A stretch of 64,000 nucleotides of DNA, from assembly GCF_040802235.1 (NCBI RefSeq), contig NC_133158.1:11682001-11746000 (forward strand). Direction: 5' to 3'. The DNA is from Manis javanica (lineage: Eukaryota > Chordata > Mammalia > Pholidota > Manidae). Each line of letters opens with the position of its first letter. Within the stretch, counting starts at the first letter, position 1. The position numbers and the translations under genes are program-made. Positions 39,557 to 53,620 of this stretch are shown piece by piece. The notes beneath the pieces are model-generated. The model was not told the origin of the DNA, did not search any database, and saw nothing but the letters and a program-made list of their open reading frames with translations.

Positions 39557-40150
39557 TTATTTCTTTGACATATCTTCTTGTAGAGTAACATAAGCATGTA
39601 TAGGTTTTAAACTACTAATTAAATTGCGCACACACATTAACATAATAGGAATACAGCTACATAACAAAAGCAGACCTACAATTACCAGCCATATCCAGTG
39701 AAACCAAGAAAACCAGTTAGGTACCCTAGGCATTTGTGAAAACTTATCAATGATATGATAGATATTGTCTAACTGAATTTGAATAGTTTGAGAAAAATCA
39801 GACAAAACAATACATTCCTGGGAACTATTCACATCCCATGTGTTCTTTTAACAGTAGATAGTCTATAGTCGCATGATCTTGGAGCACTGCAACTTGCACT
39901 TTTCCTAATTCTTGGTTGAGTTCTGACAGTATAGATCCAGTCAAATTTGTTGTTTTACTGCATGCACAGGCCAGCTTAGATATCTCCTTCTTCATTCCAG
40001 TGGCAAGTCCAGGAACTGGTGGGATGAATGCAGCTACAACTGCAGCAGCGCCAGGATCTTTGTTGAAGTTTTTTGATGTTCCTCTTCTGGAATGACTCTT
40101 CCAGAGAGTGCTGATGTTGGAAGTTCTTCCTCATATCGTATCTTAATTCA
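39557..40150 (-). pseudogene. Broken env transmembrane-subunit fragment
   Basis: The distal part is one open frame (39,832 down to 39,557). It has a membrane span rich in Trp, Leu and Val (WFHWIWLVIVGLLLLC) and a short cytoplasmic tail ending in SKK. Upstream in another frame are an ILSEL/LGK heptad region and a YLLLKE segment followed by Cys, an in-frame stop (about 39,825-39,827), and a degenerate C-X6-C-C motif whose penultimate Cys reads Tyr. The stop and the frame change make the protein non-functional. The class is uncertain: the tail looks betaretrovirus-like, while the C-X6-C-C pattern is seen in gamma- and D-type envelopes. Confidence 0.65.
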
Positions 40151-40639
40151 TTTTCTGTGTAGCCAAATTAGGCTTTGATCCTCTGTACAGAGGTCTTTTT
40201 TTTTAATAGCATTTTTTAAAGCACTTAGTCCTTTACAATATGCTTTCACATATTTGTTCACAACTCTGTGAGGCAGACAGGGCAGGAATTAGGAGGCAAC
40301 ATGCTGGGTTTATTAAGGGAAGAACCTAACCGTAAAAATAGGAAACCAAAACATCTCGCCAAGTATCATCAGTTTTGGTGGGATAACCAGGCCACCTCGT
40401 ATCTTTTATTGTTACTCTTTGTCTACTTCTGCTTTTGTCATGAGCATATGCTATTTCATAATAGGGGTAAAATGCATGCTGCATTTAAAAGAATGGAGGA
40501 GAAAGAAAAGAAGTGGGCTGATCCAGATGGCATCCCCTTCTAGAATGCAGTCAGACATGAACTTCCTTGGAGGACTGGAGAATGTCAGGATTCCACAGCC
40601 TCCACAGGGATGCCCTTACAAGGAGATATTCCGAAGTCC

Positions 40640-40830
40640 ATGGTCTTTGAAGTCAGAGAGACTTTAAAATCTTTCCTCTGCCACTTCTGAGCAACATGAC
40701 CTTAAAATTCTTGCCTCTCCATGTTTCAGTTTCCCATATGTAAAACTGAGACACAATAGTACCTAACTATGCATTTAATAAAAATCAAATATGATGATGT
40801 TTCAAAGGCCCCTGGCACATAGTAAACAAG
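40640..40830 (+). repeat. MIR
   Basis: Contains gagcaacatgaccttaaaat and ggcccctggcacatagtaaa. Confidence 0.75.
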
Positions 40831-41799
40831 GCAGGTTGTCTTTATTTGCAAGATCACTGACAGCTTAGAAATTCCCCTTTCCTTGCCAGAAGGGTATAGC
40901 CAGGAGAGGGGGGGGCTACTGTCCCCCAAGAGAAGACTCAGACCCAGTAGAGCAGCTCATCCTAAAGTCTCCCTAATTATTCTTGGTTATGAAGTAATAA
41001 ATCAACTGGCCAAAATTACGGAAGGAAATGTTTACCTACTGAGAATTAAGGTGTTTCCTCTAAGCCTTTTGCTTCCTAGGGACAGGACTATTTATAAACA
41101 GAGTTTATTCTTTAGTCACTTAAATTGAAGGTTACCACCATACAGAGCCCTTCCACCTCAAACACACTCCAGAAAAGGCAGATACAAACTAAAAGAAATA
41201 GGCCATTTCCTTGTATTTTGATGAGCAGGAAAATGTTGGGTAATTGAAGAGAATCCCAATTCTAATGTAGGTTTTCTGAATGTGGCAGAGCTGAAGGGAG
41301 GAGGTGGCTAATGATGGTGGGAGAAAGAGCTAAAAACAGAATTCAAAGAGGCAGGGAACATTTTGAGTCTGGGGTCCTGAGCTAGGTGGATGGTCAGCCA
41401 CTGAACAAGCAGACAGAAGCAGGAGATGTAAGGGACCGGCCATGGTGCAGGTGAGGCAGCGGGTCAGAATCCAGGGAGGAAATCAAGGACTAGGATGTTG
41501 AGGACACTGCTTTTGCAGACATCGATTCAACAGATATTTGCGAGGCATCTACTATGTGCCAGGCATTGTTCTAAACACTGAGGATTCCACAAAACATGAC
41601 AGGCCAGGGGAAAAAAAAATCCCAGCCATCTAGAGGCTTATGATTTTGACATGGATTCAAATTCAAGCTCAGCCACTTACTAGTAGTGAGTCTTCAGCAA
41701 GATCATATCCTGTCTTCATCTATAAATCAGTATAATGATGGACAGAGATCCTGTGTTCATGGATTGCAGAAGTCAACATAAAGACATCAGTTTTCCCCA

Positions 41800-42610
41800 A
41801 ATTTCTCTCTCAGTTAATGCAATTTCTATCACAACTCAAGGTTTCCAAAAACAGGCACACTCATTCTAAGCTCTATACAGGAACAGAAAGGCACCAGAAT
41901 AGCCAAAATAAGTTTGGAAAGGAAGAAAATAGGGGGCAATGTTAAGACTTACTATAAAGCCGCAGGAACCAAAACAGTGTGGTTTGGACAAAAGAATAGA
42001 TATATCAGTGGAACAGAATAGGAGACCCAGAAATTGACTCACACAAATTTGCCCAAATGGTTTTTAGCAAAGAGATGCAAAAGCACCTCAGTAAAGGAAG
42101 GGCAGTGTGTTTAACTGGTGCTGGAGCAACTGGATCTCAACCTAAGTCTCACACCTTACACAAAAATCAACTCAAAACAGGTCATGAGTTTACATGTAGA
42201 ACATAAAATTATAAAACTTTTAATTTTACATAGGACAAATCTTTCATAAAAGGAAAAACTGATAAATTAGATTTCATAAAAATCAAACACTTTTATTCCA
42301 CAAAAGACCTCCTTGAGAGGATTAAAAGACAACCTACAGACTGGGAGAAAATATTTGCAAATTGTGTATCTTCTGAAGGACTTTATTTTGAATAGATATA
42401 GAACTCTCAAACCTCAAAAAAATAAGTAAATTCAGTTAGAAATGGGCAAAATCCATGCACAGACCTGAAAACACATTTCACCAAGGAAGATATGCAGATG
42501 GCAAATAAGCACATGAAAAGATGTGCGGCATTATTAGTCACTACACACCTATCCAAATGGCTAAATAAGAACCAGTGATAACACACAAGCAGACAAGGGT
42601 AGAGAAAAAT
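41800..42610 (+). mobile_element. L1 ORF2 3' fragment
   Basis: Recognised by ggaaccaaaacagtgtggt, cagtggaacagaatagga and ccaaatggtttttagcaaa, all from the C-terminal ORF2 region of mammalian L1. Frames are broken. It lies in SNTN intron 2 in the sense direction. Confidence 0.85.
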
Positions 42611-43426
42611 TGGATCTCTTTCATTCATCCAGCAGCGTGTGCTAGCACCTGCCGTAGCAGGCACTCGTGCTAGCCACGGGCAATCTAGTGATCAAAAGGA
42701 AAATGTGACCCCTGGCCTATTGGATCTCGCATTCCAGCTGGGGAAAGAGCAGCTGAAACTTGGAATAACTGTAAAGTCTGAGGAGTTCTATAACACAGGT
42801 GCATTAAGGACTAAGAAGTCAGAGAACTTAAGAATTTCCTTCTCTGTACCTTGTGCCATTCATGATGCTCACTAGGTGCTGCCCTCTGGAAATGAATGAG
42901 TTAGTGCCACCTTGCAAGCAGTTTAAACCAGAGAAACCAGCTGGGAGATCACTGTGCTTTAGGTCATGGGGCAGGGCTTCCTTATCCACCACGGATCAAA
43001 GAGCTGTTCCGCACTGTTCTCCTTTATCCACTGCCTCTGACACAGAATATAAACTCCAAAGAGCAGGACTTTGTCTTATTCAGTGAGGTATCATCGTCAG
43101 GGATGGAGTCTAGCACATAGTAGGTGCTCCTTAAATATTTTACAGATCAGAAAACCAGGGCTTAGAGTAGTGAGGTGTTTTCCCAAGGTTACGTGGCAAG
43201 TAGGTGCAAATCTCATTCTTATTCTACTAATTCTAATTGCTTCTGAAGGAAGTTTTGTTCTCCATTGTTTAAAGATCCAGAATCAGACACCCCCATGTCC
43301 CACTCCCAGATTAGGGGGCAAGGAGTCCAAGACAGGGCTACACTGACCTGCACCTTCCAACCCTGTTCCCCACTGTCTCCTTGGAAGATAAAACCCTTGT
43401 GCGGGCAAGGGTTATTTCTAACCTAG

Positions 43427-44480
<1,054 letters not shown>

Positions 44481-45035
44481 TAGAACACAGATGTGTGTTC
44501 AGAACACAGCAGCGAGAGTATGTAGGTGGTCACTGACCTGAAGGGAGTGAGCTAAATTGCCTACTTGTTTCTCATATTTCTCAAACTTCAGTCATTTGAA
44601 CACAATCCTCAATGCTTTTCCCATATTTGTCTATATTACAATTTGCTCAGAATCATTTTCTTCACGTTAACTCTCTATTAAACAAAATTTTTGTATAAAG
44701 ATACTCTATCACTATTCTAAAAGTTAATTCAGTGGATAAAAGTGGAAGGTAATAAAAAAAAACAATAGACAACTATTAATTCTTATTTAATATTTGTTCC
44801 TGCATCCCCTATATAGCATTACATTCTACCAGCAATATGTGTTCATATTCTGGGAAATACTGTGCTGGGGAAATGTTTAAAAAGAGGGGCTCCCCCACCA
44901 AGAATAGTAGTTGTCAGTAGAAGCTAAACCATCAGTATTTATTGGTCAGTAGAGTGAGTAAAAGAAAGGAAGGGGCCTCAGAGGTTCTGTGTGTGTTCTG
45001 AGATAGTAAAAAGTTAAATATTATAATTCCATTAA

Positions 45036-45054
45036 ATATATATATATATATATA
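45036..45054 (+). repeat. (TA)n microsatellite
   Basis: About nine TA units in SNTN intron 3. Confidence 0.9.
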
Positions 45055-45179
45055 GTTTTGGCATACTACAGTTATGTAGGTAACATCCACTGGGGGAGCT
45101 GGGTCAAGGGTACAGCTTCCTGTAAATCTACGATTATTTCAAAATAGTGTGTCTATGAAATTGACTTTTTTATTCCACA

Positions 45180-45545
45180 AATAAGAGATCTTTTCTTAAG
45201 CCAATTTCATAGAAACAGAATAGAATGGTGGTTGCTAGGGGCTGGGGAGAGGGGGCAGTGCAGAGAGCTAGGCCCAAGGGTACACATTTTCAATGATCAG
45301 AAGAACAAGCTCTAAAGTTCTAATGTACAGCATGGTGACCGCAGTCAATAATAAAGCACTGTATACCTGACATTCGCTGAGAATGAACCTTACGCATTCT
45401 CACCACAGGAGGGAAAACTTAACTATGCGAGGAGATTATCTTGTGTTAATTATCTTGATCTTGGTAATCATGATCAGGCATGTTGTACACTTTAAACACA
45501 TATAGTTACACTTGTCAATTATTCCTCAATAAAGTTTTTAAAAAG
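45180..45545 (+). mobile_element. L1 3'UTR fragment
   Basis: Recognised by gaatggtggttgctagggg and ctcaataaagtttttaaaa at its A-rich end. It lies in SNTN intron 3, sense orientation. Confidence 0.82.
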
Positions 45546-46139
45546 TGTTTGTATGTATGGGAGACATAGGGAAATTGGGGCAAAGAGGGAAGGAGACCAC
45601 AGTGTGATACATAGAAAAGTGACTGGAGAAAAATGTTAATAGTTAACTATCTTGGGTTTTGAGATAAAGGGTTATTTTTACATTCACCTTATAAAGAATA
45701 TCTTTTTCTCCATGTGCAATATTAAACATTCATTATTTTTCAAAAAATTTTTTTCAAGAACTCCTATATTTTTAGCCAGAAATATCTGGCTTCATTTGTT
45801 AAGAAGTAAAGAGTTCTGGGGAGTCTTTAAGGAAAGGGTGTGTGAATCAATCCTGTAACATTTGTCTGCAGCAGAGGCCTGAAAGAAAAAGCACCTGTGT
45901 GCCTGGTGGCCTGGCAATTGCCAGGGAGATTTTAACAAGTAGGAAAATGATCTCCAAGAGCCCCGGTGGATCCCTGCAACCACAGACAGTACCAAACCTT
46001 ATGTATCCTATGTTTTTCCTAAACATGCATACCTATGATGACGTTTAATTTATAAATTAGGCATAGTAAGTGATTAACAATAAGTAATAATAAAATAGAC
46101 CAATTATAAGAATATACACAATAAAGTTAGGTGAATGTG

Positions 46140-46378
46140 GTCTCCCTTTTTCTCAAAATATCTCATTGTGCTGTACTCACCCTTCTTGGGATGATGTGAG
46201 ACGGCAAATGCCTGCGGAACGAGACGAAGTGAGGTGAGTGGTGCAGGCATTGTGATGTGGCTGCTATGGTACTGACCTGAAGACTGGGCAGAGGGAAGAT
46301 CACGTGCTTCGGGACTAATGTTGGCAGCCGGGAACTGAACCTGCAGATAAGGGGCACTGCTGTAACCCATCATCCCCT
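46140..46378 (+). mobile_element. Tigger-type (TcMar) DNA-transposon end
   Basis: Contains gatgtgagacggcaaatgcc and ends in the terminal-repeat phrase gataaggggcactgctgta, a degraded form of the Tigger end (ataaggggggactactgta). No transposase frame is present, so this is a non-autonomous or truncated copy. Confidence 0.7.
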
Positions 46379-46399
46379 CTGAGAACACCAGAGGTAAAA

Positions 46400-47200
46400 G
46401 ATCCACACCAGAATCATGAGGAATGGCACCCTCACCCGCACGTCCCCCGGTGTAGGGTTAACTCCCGAAAGGCAGCCTGGTTCTGGATCTCTAGCGGCAG
46501 ACATGCCCAGGCCTCGGTGCCATCTTGCTTCCTGCTCAAGAGGAAAGGTGACAGGAACCAGAAGCGGAATTTCAGGGGGCTCCTGGGTCAGGCCATCCCG
46601 GGGCCATTCTCAGTATTAATGGCGATAGCTAACTTCACCGGGCAAACATGTCAAGTAACGTCAGAACGCTGCCTTGGACCAACCACCCATCTCTGTGAGA
46701 TCCCCTCGGGCAGGTGCGGCCGCGCGAGTCCATGGCAAAAGGCAGCAGCCCCTTCATTACTAATGGCCTCCCCCTCAGTCCCTAAGGGGAGTTCTCCGCT
46801 AACTGAGCGGGACCTTTTGACTGAGGCCTGGGTTCTGAAGGGCCCCCTTTGTTACCAGCGCAAACATCATCTGGAGGACCTTCACACTCTGTAGTCGGTC
46901 AGCTGTAGTTAAACTGACCACGCGAGGCTCTGTTAAGAAGATACAAAAGCAGGACGGTAGGTCAGCGCGCCAGAGGCTGGAGCTCGGTCGTCAGAAAGAA
47001 GAGAGAAGACCTGCAGCCACCTCTGACCTGTGAGCAGTGACTGTGCCACTGCCCTAGAACAGCGTTCCTGTCTCTGTCTTGGGTCCCACCCTTCCAGCAA
47101 GCGCTCAGCTCCCTTGGAGGGCGAGGGACACAGCTCCTCTTGAGGAGAACCGGCCTAGAGGAACAGGAACGATCTGAGCCTCAAGAGGAATGTATCATCA
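46400..47200 (+). repeat. CpG-containing LTR-like stretch in SNTN intron 3
   Basis: This stretch is clearly more GC-rich than its neighbours, with CpGs such as gtgcggccgcgcgagtcc and gtcagcgcgccaga. It follows a Tigger end. The texture and the gggcaaacatgtcaagtaa phrase resemble an LTR, but the family was not identified. An intronic regulatory element is the alternative. Confidence 0.3.
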
Positions 47201-47629
47201 TTCCTAACGTGCCTTAGCCGTTGCTCTGGTGGTTTTTACAGCACATGGGTGAGCATTTGGGGTTGAGCTAAATGCAAACACAGCTAGAATAGCAGTGAAT
47301 CAAATGACCTTAACATTTTTAATGCCACTTGGGAAGATATTTCACAAGCTGTGGTTGGAAACTAAAAAGCCTCTCCACTGTTCTTGTTTTCCTTCAGTCT
47401 GCTTATGAGGACTTGTGGGAGTTGATTTATGATCCAACTAAATGCTGAACAATCTTCCAAAGCATGTCCTTTTCTATTAGCTTATTTTATTCCATATTTC
47501 TGGATAATCGTATTGTTCAGTGAAACACAAAATGGAGACCTCTCATAAAAAGATTATGTTTTGAGATTGTATCTTGAAAATCTGAAAATAGGACAATATC
47601 TGTGTTTACGGAGAGGTGGGATAATTTAG

Positions 47630-47850
47630 CAGTTAGGAGTACAGTACAGACTCTGGAATCATGTAGTCAAGGCTATGAATCCTGGCTCTGCACCAATGGC
47701 TGTCACGCTTGGGGAAAGTTACTTAATTATTACCGAGTCTGATACTGCATCTGTAGAGTGGAGATAATAATAGTACCTATTCAGTAAGGTCACTGTGAGC
47801 TTTCAGTGAGATAACCCATGAGAAGATTTAACACAGTGCTTGACTGGTAG
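47630..47850 (+). repeat. MIR
   Basis: Contains tcctggctctgcaccaatgg and gagataataatagtaccta. It lies about 115 bases upstream of SNTN exon 4. Confidence 0.82.
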
Positions 47851-47887
47851 CCCTGGAAGCAACTCGACATATTGTGATTGTTAATAA

Positions 47888-48124
<237 letters not shown>

Positions 48125-48689
48125 ACAGATTTAAGTACATAGTTAGACAGAATACTAGCAATAGACAGTGTTACATGACTAAAGATATCTCCATTTTATT
48201 TTTAGTTAAACATACTGATGGCCAGACATAGTTTTGATTGCTAATATTCAGACCCCATGTAACTCAGAAAGTACCTGCATACTCTTCTGGAATGTTTCAA
48301 TAATAGAGTTTCTGGGTATTTACAATATGAGAGATGATACCACTGAATATCAAACTGCTTGTGCTGAGTCCTTAGTGACTTAGAGACTTTCCTTAAAGTT
48401 ACAGGGTCACCCATTCATCTACTGAACAATATTTGTTGAGCCTCTACTTGGCAGTACTGTTGAGGATACAGTAGCGAACTAGTCAATCTCTGCCCTTAGA
48501 AACACCTGTGGAAAGTCTAGCAGAAGAGATGGACACTGCACAATTTATCAACCAATTGCATATACAGTATAACTGTGACTGTGATAAAGGCATCGGGAAG
48601 CTGAAAGAGCTGTCATCTGTCCTGGGCCCAAAGGTCAGAGAAGCTTTACCGACATTCTGCAGAAGACAAAACTGCAGGGGAAAAGGAGA

Positions 48690-48960
48690 GACAAAAAGTG
48701 GCCGTTAGTCTGCATTCTCTCTCTCAGTGGTTGCCAGGGCTGTGGGTGAGAAGTGGAGTTGTGCACAAATAGGCATGAGGAAATTTGGGGCGGGGGGTTG
48801 GTGGGTGGCAACAGTATTCCATATCTTGATTGTGGTGGTGGTTACATGACTGTATGCATTTGTCAAACTCTAAAAGCTGTGCACTAAAATGGGTGAGTTT
48901 TACTGTATGCGAATTATACCTATATAAAACGACTGAAAACCCCAAACCCCAGTATCCTTG
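48690..48960 (+). mobile_element. L1 3'UTR fragment
   Basis: The phrases gtggttgccagggctgtggg, gtggtggttacatgactgta and aaaatgggtgagttttactg mark the 3'UTR of an old L1. It begins about 570 bases after the SNTN stop codon. Confidence 0.8.
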
Positions 48961-49374
48961 TAATCTCTGACTATGGTTTAAGCAATGATTCCTTGAGAAT
49001 ATTATCTAGAAGTGGAAACGTCCCACAGACCCAAATCCCCTAGAGACTTTGAGACAGATTTTCACAAATACTTTTATTCATTGTAAAATTTTTATCACTC
49101 CTAAGTCCCCTCTCTTGTCTCCTCTTTTCTTCCCAGCCTCACATACATGTGGTAAGCAACCCTTCCAAGAGGCAGGCCTTCACTCCCAGTCAGGTGGAGT
49201 GTTATCCCATCCTGTAGGGCTCCAGATTCCTCAGCACCCAACTCCTTGGCCCTCCCCACTCTCAAAACCTCAGACATTCTAAGTCCAAGAGTTGACCTAC
49301 CGTGTAAGGGGAAGCCCCAGACTTTACCCTCTATCACCATTTTAACAGGAGGTACATGTGTTCAATGGGGCTCA

Positions 49375-49540
49375 TACTATGTACGAGGCGCTGATTTATG
49401 GGCTTGAAAATATTAACCCACGTAACCCCACAACAACCCTCTGAGGTAAGTGTTAGTCTTATCATCTTGTAGATGAGGAAACTGAAGCACAGGTTTTTTA
49501 AAAATTTTCCCAAAGCCACATAATTGGCAGGTTTGAGTTC
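49375..49540 (-). repeat. MIR-type fragment, antisense
   Basis: The plus strand reads tagatgaggaaactgaagca and caaagccacataattggcag, the reverse of the MIR core. Confidence 0.65.
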
Positions 49541-50079
49541 TCTGCCCTTCCTGTGGGCATTGTTAATGTTGTTTAATATTAGACTTTGTCATGAGCAATA
49601 ATATCATAATTCAACAAAAATAACTGCACATTTCAGGCACCGTGTGAGAGAGCCGTACCAGCTGGGTCTGGAGAACCATTTGGCATTCCTCAAATAGAAC
49701 TCTGTAGGCTGTGTTCCTCAAAGTCCTTTGTATCTCAATCACAAGTAGCTGAATGTGGCAATCTTGGTGACCAATGAAAAGGTCAAATTCACCCCTTTCA
49801 GAGAAGGAAAAAAAGGGACCCTGGCCAATGGTGTCAGGAGGAATACTAGAGCCATTCCAACCCTCTGGGCTCCCAGTAAGAATTTTTGAAAATCCACCCC
49901 AGATGGGAAGTCACACTCCTCTGAGAAGGATATCAATTATAGAATCTATTTTAGCCTGATGCAAAGAATCAAATCAGAGAAAGTATGTGAAACATCAGGG
50001 ATGGGTCCCTCAATGCGAGTGGTGCTGGGAACTAGAGCACAGGAGCCTCCCCCACTTCATGGTTCTGGTCCCAGGACCA

Positions 50080-50236
50080 TGAGCTCTATTTTTTTTTTAA
50101 TTAAAGTATAGTTGATACACAATATTATATTGGTTTCATGTATTCAACATAGTGATTCAACAGTTATATACATTATTAAATCCTCACCCCAACTAGTGTA
50201 GAGACTGTCCATCAACATAGATGTTACATGAGCTCT
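50080..50236 (-). mobile_element. Short 5'-truncated L1 insertion with target-site duplication
   Basis: About 140 bases of L1 3'UTR on the minus strand (plus strand reads tatagttgatacacaatatt) start with a T tract, the complement of the poly(A) tail, at 50,090. The flanks share catgagctct at 50,080-50,089 and again at about 50,227-50,236, an apparent 10-bp target-site duplication. Confidence 0.75.
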
Positions 50237-50332
50237 GTTCTTAAAACAAAGGTGCCATCTTGCAAGTGTTACTGAAATTAGGGATACAAAGTTGTCTTGA
50301 GATCCTTTGGTTCCAAGAAAAACCCACTCAAA

Positions 50333-50353
50333 CCACACACATACACACACACA
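50333..50353 (+). repeat. (CA)n microsatellite
   Basis: cacacacatacacacacaca; short and once interrupted. Confidence 0.85.
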
Positions 50354-52069
50354 AGGGGAAAAGGACAGAGTTGTATTTATCACCAAGGTGCAGGGCACAT
50401 AATGAAATAAAAGGGCAGAGAGTGCCATTTATGTCCACAAAATACCAGAAACCATAACTGAAAGATAAACCAAGATTTTGTTCTTAGGATCTCTCTTAAA
50501 ATAATTTTTTTTTTGTCACTGCTTCTCTCTGCAAGTGGTCATTCGTCTGCATTCTCCCTCTCATTTCTATTTCTGTCTCTCTCTTTATTTCTATCTCTTG
50601 GTGAGGTCTTTCTGCTTCTTGGCACAAAAGGAAACACACTGTTGCCATTGCTGGCTTTACTTCTTTCTTTAAATGCTCAGCAAACTCTCAACAGCATCTC
50701 AGAAGCCCAATTGCAATATCCAAGAGAGAAAATCTGATAATCTGTGTCTGAGTAGGGGCTCCTGATCTAGTTGTCTGCAGTCGGGAGGCAGGTCATGGGC
50801 CCGCTCAGCAAGGACCACGGAAACAGACTCTTTCAAAGTATATGCCCAGGTTCTAAAGAAAGGAGGGGAACCTGGGGCAAAAATGATAGGCAGAGGAAAT
50901 CATAAGAATCTCCACCACCGAATCCATAACTTGGACTAGAGGGGCAAGGTCATTTGCTTCTCAGGTATGGGCTCAGCAAAAAGTGTCTTGATGGAATAAT
51001 CTCATGTGTTATTCCAAGTGAATTTCTTTCTTGCATTGTCACTGTATAAAAGGAGCTAACCTGATCCTGCCTGGTAACTTTTCCTGTGATTAAATAGAGT
51101 TAAGATATTCCTGTACAAGAGCTGTGAGCACCCTTGCAATTTGGTGAGCATGATAGAAACATACCCAGTCCTAGAACCCCTAATTTTCTTTATTTTTGCA
51201 TCTAGACATGTATCCAAGTATGAGATTGGGAATTGTGCTTTAAATAGTCCTTTGCAAGAAAGGGGGGAATGGCTGACACCAACAGGAGTCCCGCTCATCA
51301 GCCGACCTTCAGCGTTGGTAGTGCAACCCAGCAAAGGCGGGTGTGGCACCACGGACAAGGGGAGGCAGGGACGCAGGCAATTTGGGCCTGCAAGATTTAT
51401 TGTGCCAGTCTCTGTCAATCTAGGACACATGGGTTCAGATTTCTCTTTGATCCTTTGTGGGGGTATGACTGTAAAATGATGAAATTCTGAAAGTGGCTTG
51501 GAAAGAGGGTCTCAGCATGTTTTCTACTCCAGCACACCTGAGGAACACCATGCATTCCTGGTACAGGTTTTCAATACTTAACCAGCAATTCTGGATGTAA
51601 AGAACAGTGAACGCTGAAATTTTTTTCATACTTATTCTATAATAAAACATGAACTATAAGAAGCGGTCTTGATTTTTCCCACTTCATGTGAGTGTTCACA
51701 CTGTGTGTTCTCCATGTCCCTAGAGAAATCACTGGCCTAGAGAAGTGGGCCAAACAGCCAGAGAACCTGGACTGAAACCACCAGCTATGTAGCTCTGAGA
51801 AAGTCTTTGCCTTTTTTTAACACAACCACCTATTTTTTAATACAAATTTCAGGTCAGAACGAGACGTGTTTTCTTAAAGAAGTCACTGTGAGTCTAAAGG
51901 AGGCATATAAATACTTCAGGAATACAAGGTGGGCCTATACCTCATATCCTTTCTACTTTGTCCAATTCTAGGCAAATTCTTCTTACTATTTTTATTAATA
52001 ACTGTAACTGATAGAGTATCTACTATATTCAAGTATTGCCGTATGGTCATTACCTAGTTCTCTAAACAA

Positions 52070-53620
52070 CTTCTTTTTTTAGATGAAGTATAGTTGATAC
52101 ACAATCTTATGTTGGTTTCAAGTATAAAACACAGTGGTTCAACACTTACCCATATTGTTAAATCCTTACCTCAACTAGTGCAATTACTATATGTCAACAC
52201 AGAAGATGTTACAGAATCACTGGCTATTCTCCATGCTGTACTATCATTCCCATGACCAACTTATATTGTGATTGAGAATTTTTGTGTTGCTTTATCACCC
52301 TCAATCTCCCCACCCCCTAACCCAAACCCTCCCCCATTGGTAACCATCAGTCACTTCTCATTATCTATGAGTCTACTGTTATTTTGTTGTTTTGTCTTTA
52401 GATTCCACAAATAAGTGAAATCATACTGTATTTGTCTTTCTCCACCTGGCTTATTTAACTTAGCCTGATACCCTCCAGGTCCCTCCAAGTTGTTGCAAAT
52501 GGCAGGATTTATTTCTTCTTTATGGCTGAATAATATTTAATTGTATATATGTACCACACCTTCTGTAGCCATTCATCTATTGATAGACACTTTGCTTGCT
52601 TCCATATTTTGGCTATTATAAATAATACAGCAATAATATGGGGTGCATATATCTTTTCATATCACAGATTTTGTTTTCTTTGGGTAAATTCTTAGAAGTA
52701 GAATTACTGGGTCATATAGTACTTCTATTTTTAGTTTTTTGAAGAACTTTCATACTACTTTCCACAGTGGCTGCACCGATTGACATTACCACCAACAGTG
52801 TAAGAGGGTTCTCTTTTCTCCACATCCTTGGTAACACTTGTTATTTCTTGTCTTTTGGATGGTGGCCATTCTAACTATTGTGAGGTGATATCTCATTATG
52901 GTTTTGATTTGCATTTCCCTGATGGTTGAAATATGGGGCATCTTTTCATGTGCCTGTTGGCCATCTGTATTTCTTCTTTGGAAAAATGTTTGTGTCCTCT
53001 GCCCATTTTTTAATCAGGTTATTTATTTATTTATTTATTTATTTATTTGGTGTGGAGTCATAGGAGTTCTTTATATATTTTGGATATTAACCTCTTGTTG
53101 TATAAAGCATTTACAAACATAATCTCCCATACTGTAGGTTGCCTTTTTGTTCTTTGTTCTGTCCTTTGCTGTAAAGAAGCTTCTCAGTTTGATATAATCC
53201 CACTTTGTTCATTTCCTAATTTTGTTTCCCTTGCCCAGGAGGTACATTCAGAAAAAAAAATTGCTCATGCTTATGGCTCAAGAGATTTTGCTGTTTTCTT
53301 CTAAGACTTTCATGGATCATGTCATACATTTAGATCACTAATGCATTTTGAATTTACCTTTGTGATTGGCATTAGACAGTTATCCAGTTTCATTCTCTTG
53401 CATGTAACTGTCCAGTCTTCCCAACACCAGTTATTGAAAAAGCTGTCTTTTTCCCACTGTATATTCATAACTCCTTTATTGTATATTAATTGATCATATA
53501 TGCTTGGGTTTACATTTGGGCTGTCTATTCTGTCCCATTGATCTATGGGTCTGTTCTTGTGCCAGTACCATACTGTTTTGATTACTATAACTTTGTAGTA
53601 TATCCAAGCAACCTTAAGAG
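52070..53620 (-). mobile_element. L1 3' end, antisense
   Basis: On the minus strand it covers the C-terminal part of L1 ORF2 and the 3'UTR, ending in an A-rich tract at 52,070. Recognised on the plus strand by tagttgatacacaatcttat, tctttatggctgaataat, and gttatccagtttcattctc. It contains an (ATTT)n repeat at 53,020-53,048. All frames are broken, and the copy is severely 5'-truncated. Confidence 0.88.
53020..53048 (+). repeat. (ATTT)n microsatellite in L1
   Basis: About seven ttta units within the antisense L1, likely grown after insertion. Confidence 0.88.

Larger units (their letters stand above)
38615..40204 (-). mobile_element. L1-mobilised processed copy of a retroviral env/3'-LTR transcript
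   Basis: Read on the minus strand, this copy begins inside an env transmembrane-subunit region (about 40,186). It runs through the env stop and a 3' LTR, and ends 18 bases after an AATAAA (minus strand, 38,655-38,660) in a poly(A) tract (38,621-38,636). An 18-bp direct repeat, acagaggtcttttttttt, flanks it at 38,615-38,632 and 40,187-40,204. On the minus strand the preceding target reads tatt/aaaa, the preferred L1 endonuclease cut. These are the marks of an mRNA reverse-transcribed by L1, not of an integrated provirus, which would have LTRs at both ends and a 4-6 bp duplication. The copy is 5'-truncated and lies antisense in SNTN intron 2. Confidence 0.8.

Noticed and set aside
46416..46894. 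Overlapping open frames in the GC-rich patch
   Set aside because: High GC lowers stop frequency; no homology and no splice context.
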